The notes under the pieces were generated by a model. It was not told the origin of the DNA, did not search any database, and worked only from the letters and a program-made list of their open reading frames with translations. Of a stretch of 7,323 nt of DNA, positions 6,467 to 7,323 are shown in pieces. The stretch covers positions 1 to 7,323 of the forward strand of contig JAZRVJ010000045.1 in assembly GCA_045599065.1 (NCBI GenBank), read 5' to 3'. Source of the DNA: Hennigella sp045599065. Its GTDB lineage: Bacteria; Bacillota_I; Bacilli_A; Mycoplasmatales; Mycoplasmoidaceae. A program made the translations under genes and the position numbers. Numbering within the stretch: the first letter of the stretch is position 1; every line of letters starts with the position of its first letter.

Positions 6467-7323
6467 TGCCAAAAAAATCAAGCAAAAAGTTAAACAAAAA
6501 GTTTGCCAAGGTTAACTTTGACAAACGTTGTTTGATTTGTATTGATTTAGATGGTACTTTATTAAATAAAGATAGTTACATTAGATCATATTCCAGAGAT
6601 GTAATTAAAAAGCTAACTAAACAAGGACATATAGTTTGTATCTTTACAGGTAGACCTAGAAGGTCTTCTTTAGGATTTTATCGACAATTAAGACTAAAAA
6701 CTCCAATGGTTAACTACAATGGAGCAATGATTCATAATCCTTCTGATTCTGGTTTTCCTTTGTTAAATTATTTCATTAATACTGAAATAATCTATAAGAT
6801 ATTTAACAATAAGAAAATCATGGATCTTACAGATAATGTTATCTTTGAAACACCTGAATGTACTTATTTCTTAAAAGACTTAGATGAAAGAATGTCTGTT
6901 AAAGAATTTAGAGCTAATTTAACTAAGTTCAACATTTATACGACAGGTGATGTTAGATTCATCTCCAATGATTTTTCAAAATTGAAAAATGGAGTTTGAT
7001 CAATTCTAGCTACATTAAAAGATATGTCTAAAGCTAATGAGCTAAGAAAAGAAATCAAGAAAGATTGTCCTTCAGTTATTGTTAGAAGCTGAACTGAACA
7101 ACACGTTGGTACAGTCCTAGAAATTAATAGCTTATTCCCTACAAAGGGAATGGCTTTAAAATATCTTTCGGTATATTATGACATTCCTATTGAAAGATGC
7201 TATGCCTTTGGTGATAATGAAAATGATATTGAAATGCTTGAAGCAGCAGGTGTTAGTTATGCCATGAAAAATGGCTTAACTATTGCTAAAAAGGCTGCTA
7301 AATACATCACAAGATATGATAAC
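6466..7323 (+). CDS. Cof-type HAD-superfamily phosphatase (3' end outside window)
   Basis: Open for 286 codons to the right edge without a stop. HAD motifs appear in order: CIDLDGTLL (nucleophile D27, acid D29), IFTGRP (T61), TKGMALKYLS (K227), and FGDNENDIEML (D250, D254). Two Trp are TGA (6997 and 7090). The spacing between motifs II and III leaves room for a class IIB cap, as in Cof/YidA-like sugar-phosphate or nucleotide phosphatases. The substrate cannot be told. Mycoplasma relatives are about this length, so only a few residues are probably missing. A basic N-terminal tail (MPKKSSKKLNKKFAK) precedes the domain and may be a soluble extension. Translation is coupled to trpS by a TAATG overlap. 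Confidence 0.87.

Noticed and set aside
1..7323. CRISPR arrays, insertion sequences, tRNA or rRNA genes
   Set aside because: No regularly spaced repeats, transposase motifs, terminal repeats or cloverleaf sequences were seen; the bases are almost all accounted for by coding sequence.

Overview
The window reads as a mollicute (mycoplasma-type) chromosome segment. It is very AT-rich, and every gene reads correctly only if TGA is tryptophan (genetic code 4). By my reading 30 of 34 Trp codons are TGA and 4 are TGG. Under the standard code the ATP-grasp, PnuC, RNase Y, NAD kinase, EIIB-like, small Trp-rich and HAD genes would all look broken; under code 4 each is one intact frame. Coding is nearly continuous, with no stretch over 300 bases lacking a gene.

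Layout, left to right. Positions 1-76: 5' end of a minus-strand gene of unknown function. Positions 144-2257: a minus-strand two-gene operon, a PnuC-type vitamin transporter (1484-2257) followed after 2 bases by a 445-aa ATP-grasp ligase (144-1481), closed by a hairpin terminator at 128-152. Positions 2258-2329: a compact divergent promoter region. Positions 2330-3691: RNase Y on the plus strand. Positions 3690-3717: a bidirectional terminator between convergent units. Positions 3708-5383: a minus-strand three-gene operon transcribed as NAD kinase, then an orphan PTS EIIB-like protein lacking the active-site Cys, then a Trp-rich 178-aa protein I do not recognise. Positions 5384-5428: a 45-base divergent promoter region with a palindromic shared -10. 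Positions 5429-7323: trpS and a Cof-type HAD phosphatase, overlapping by one base; the HAD gene runs off the window.

From memory, HAD / trpS / NAD kinase / EIIB-like / RNase Y is the same gene neighbourhood as Mycoplasma genitalium MG125-MG130. Here the Spx-like gene (MG127) is missing and the 178-aa protein sits between the EIIB-like gene and RNase Y. This suggests the pneumoniae/Ureaplasma/penetrans side of the Mollicutes, but that placement is inference.

Themes: NAD(P) supply (PnuC import of a pyridine-nucleoside-type precursor, NadK making NADP), RNA decay at the membrane (RNase Y), and Trp-tRNA charging. Most likely to be new are the pnuC-linked ATP-grasp ligase, the Trp-rich 178-aa protein and the Cys-less EIIB-like protein. 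A translation pattern also stands out: genes that open a transcript mostly have a promoter almost against the start codon and no Shine-Dalgarno, while operon-internal genes carry recognisable ones.
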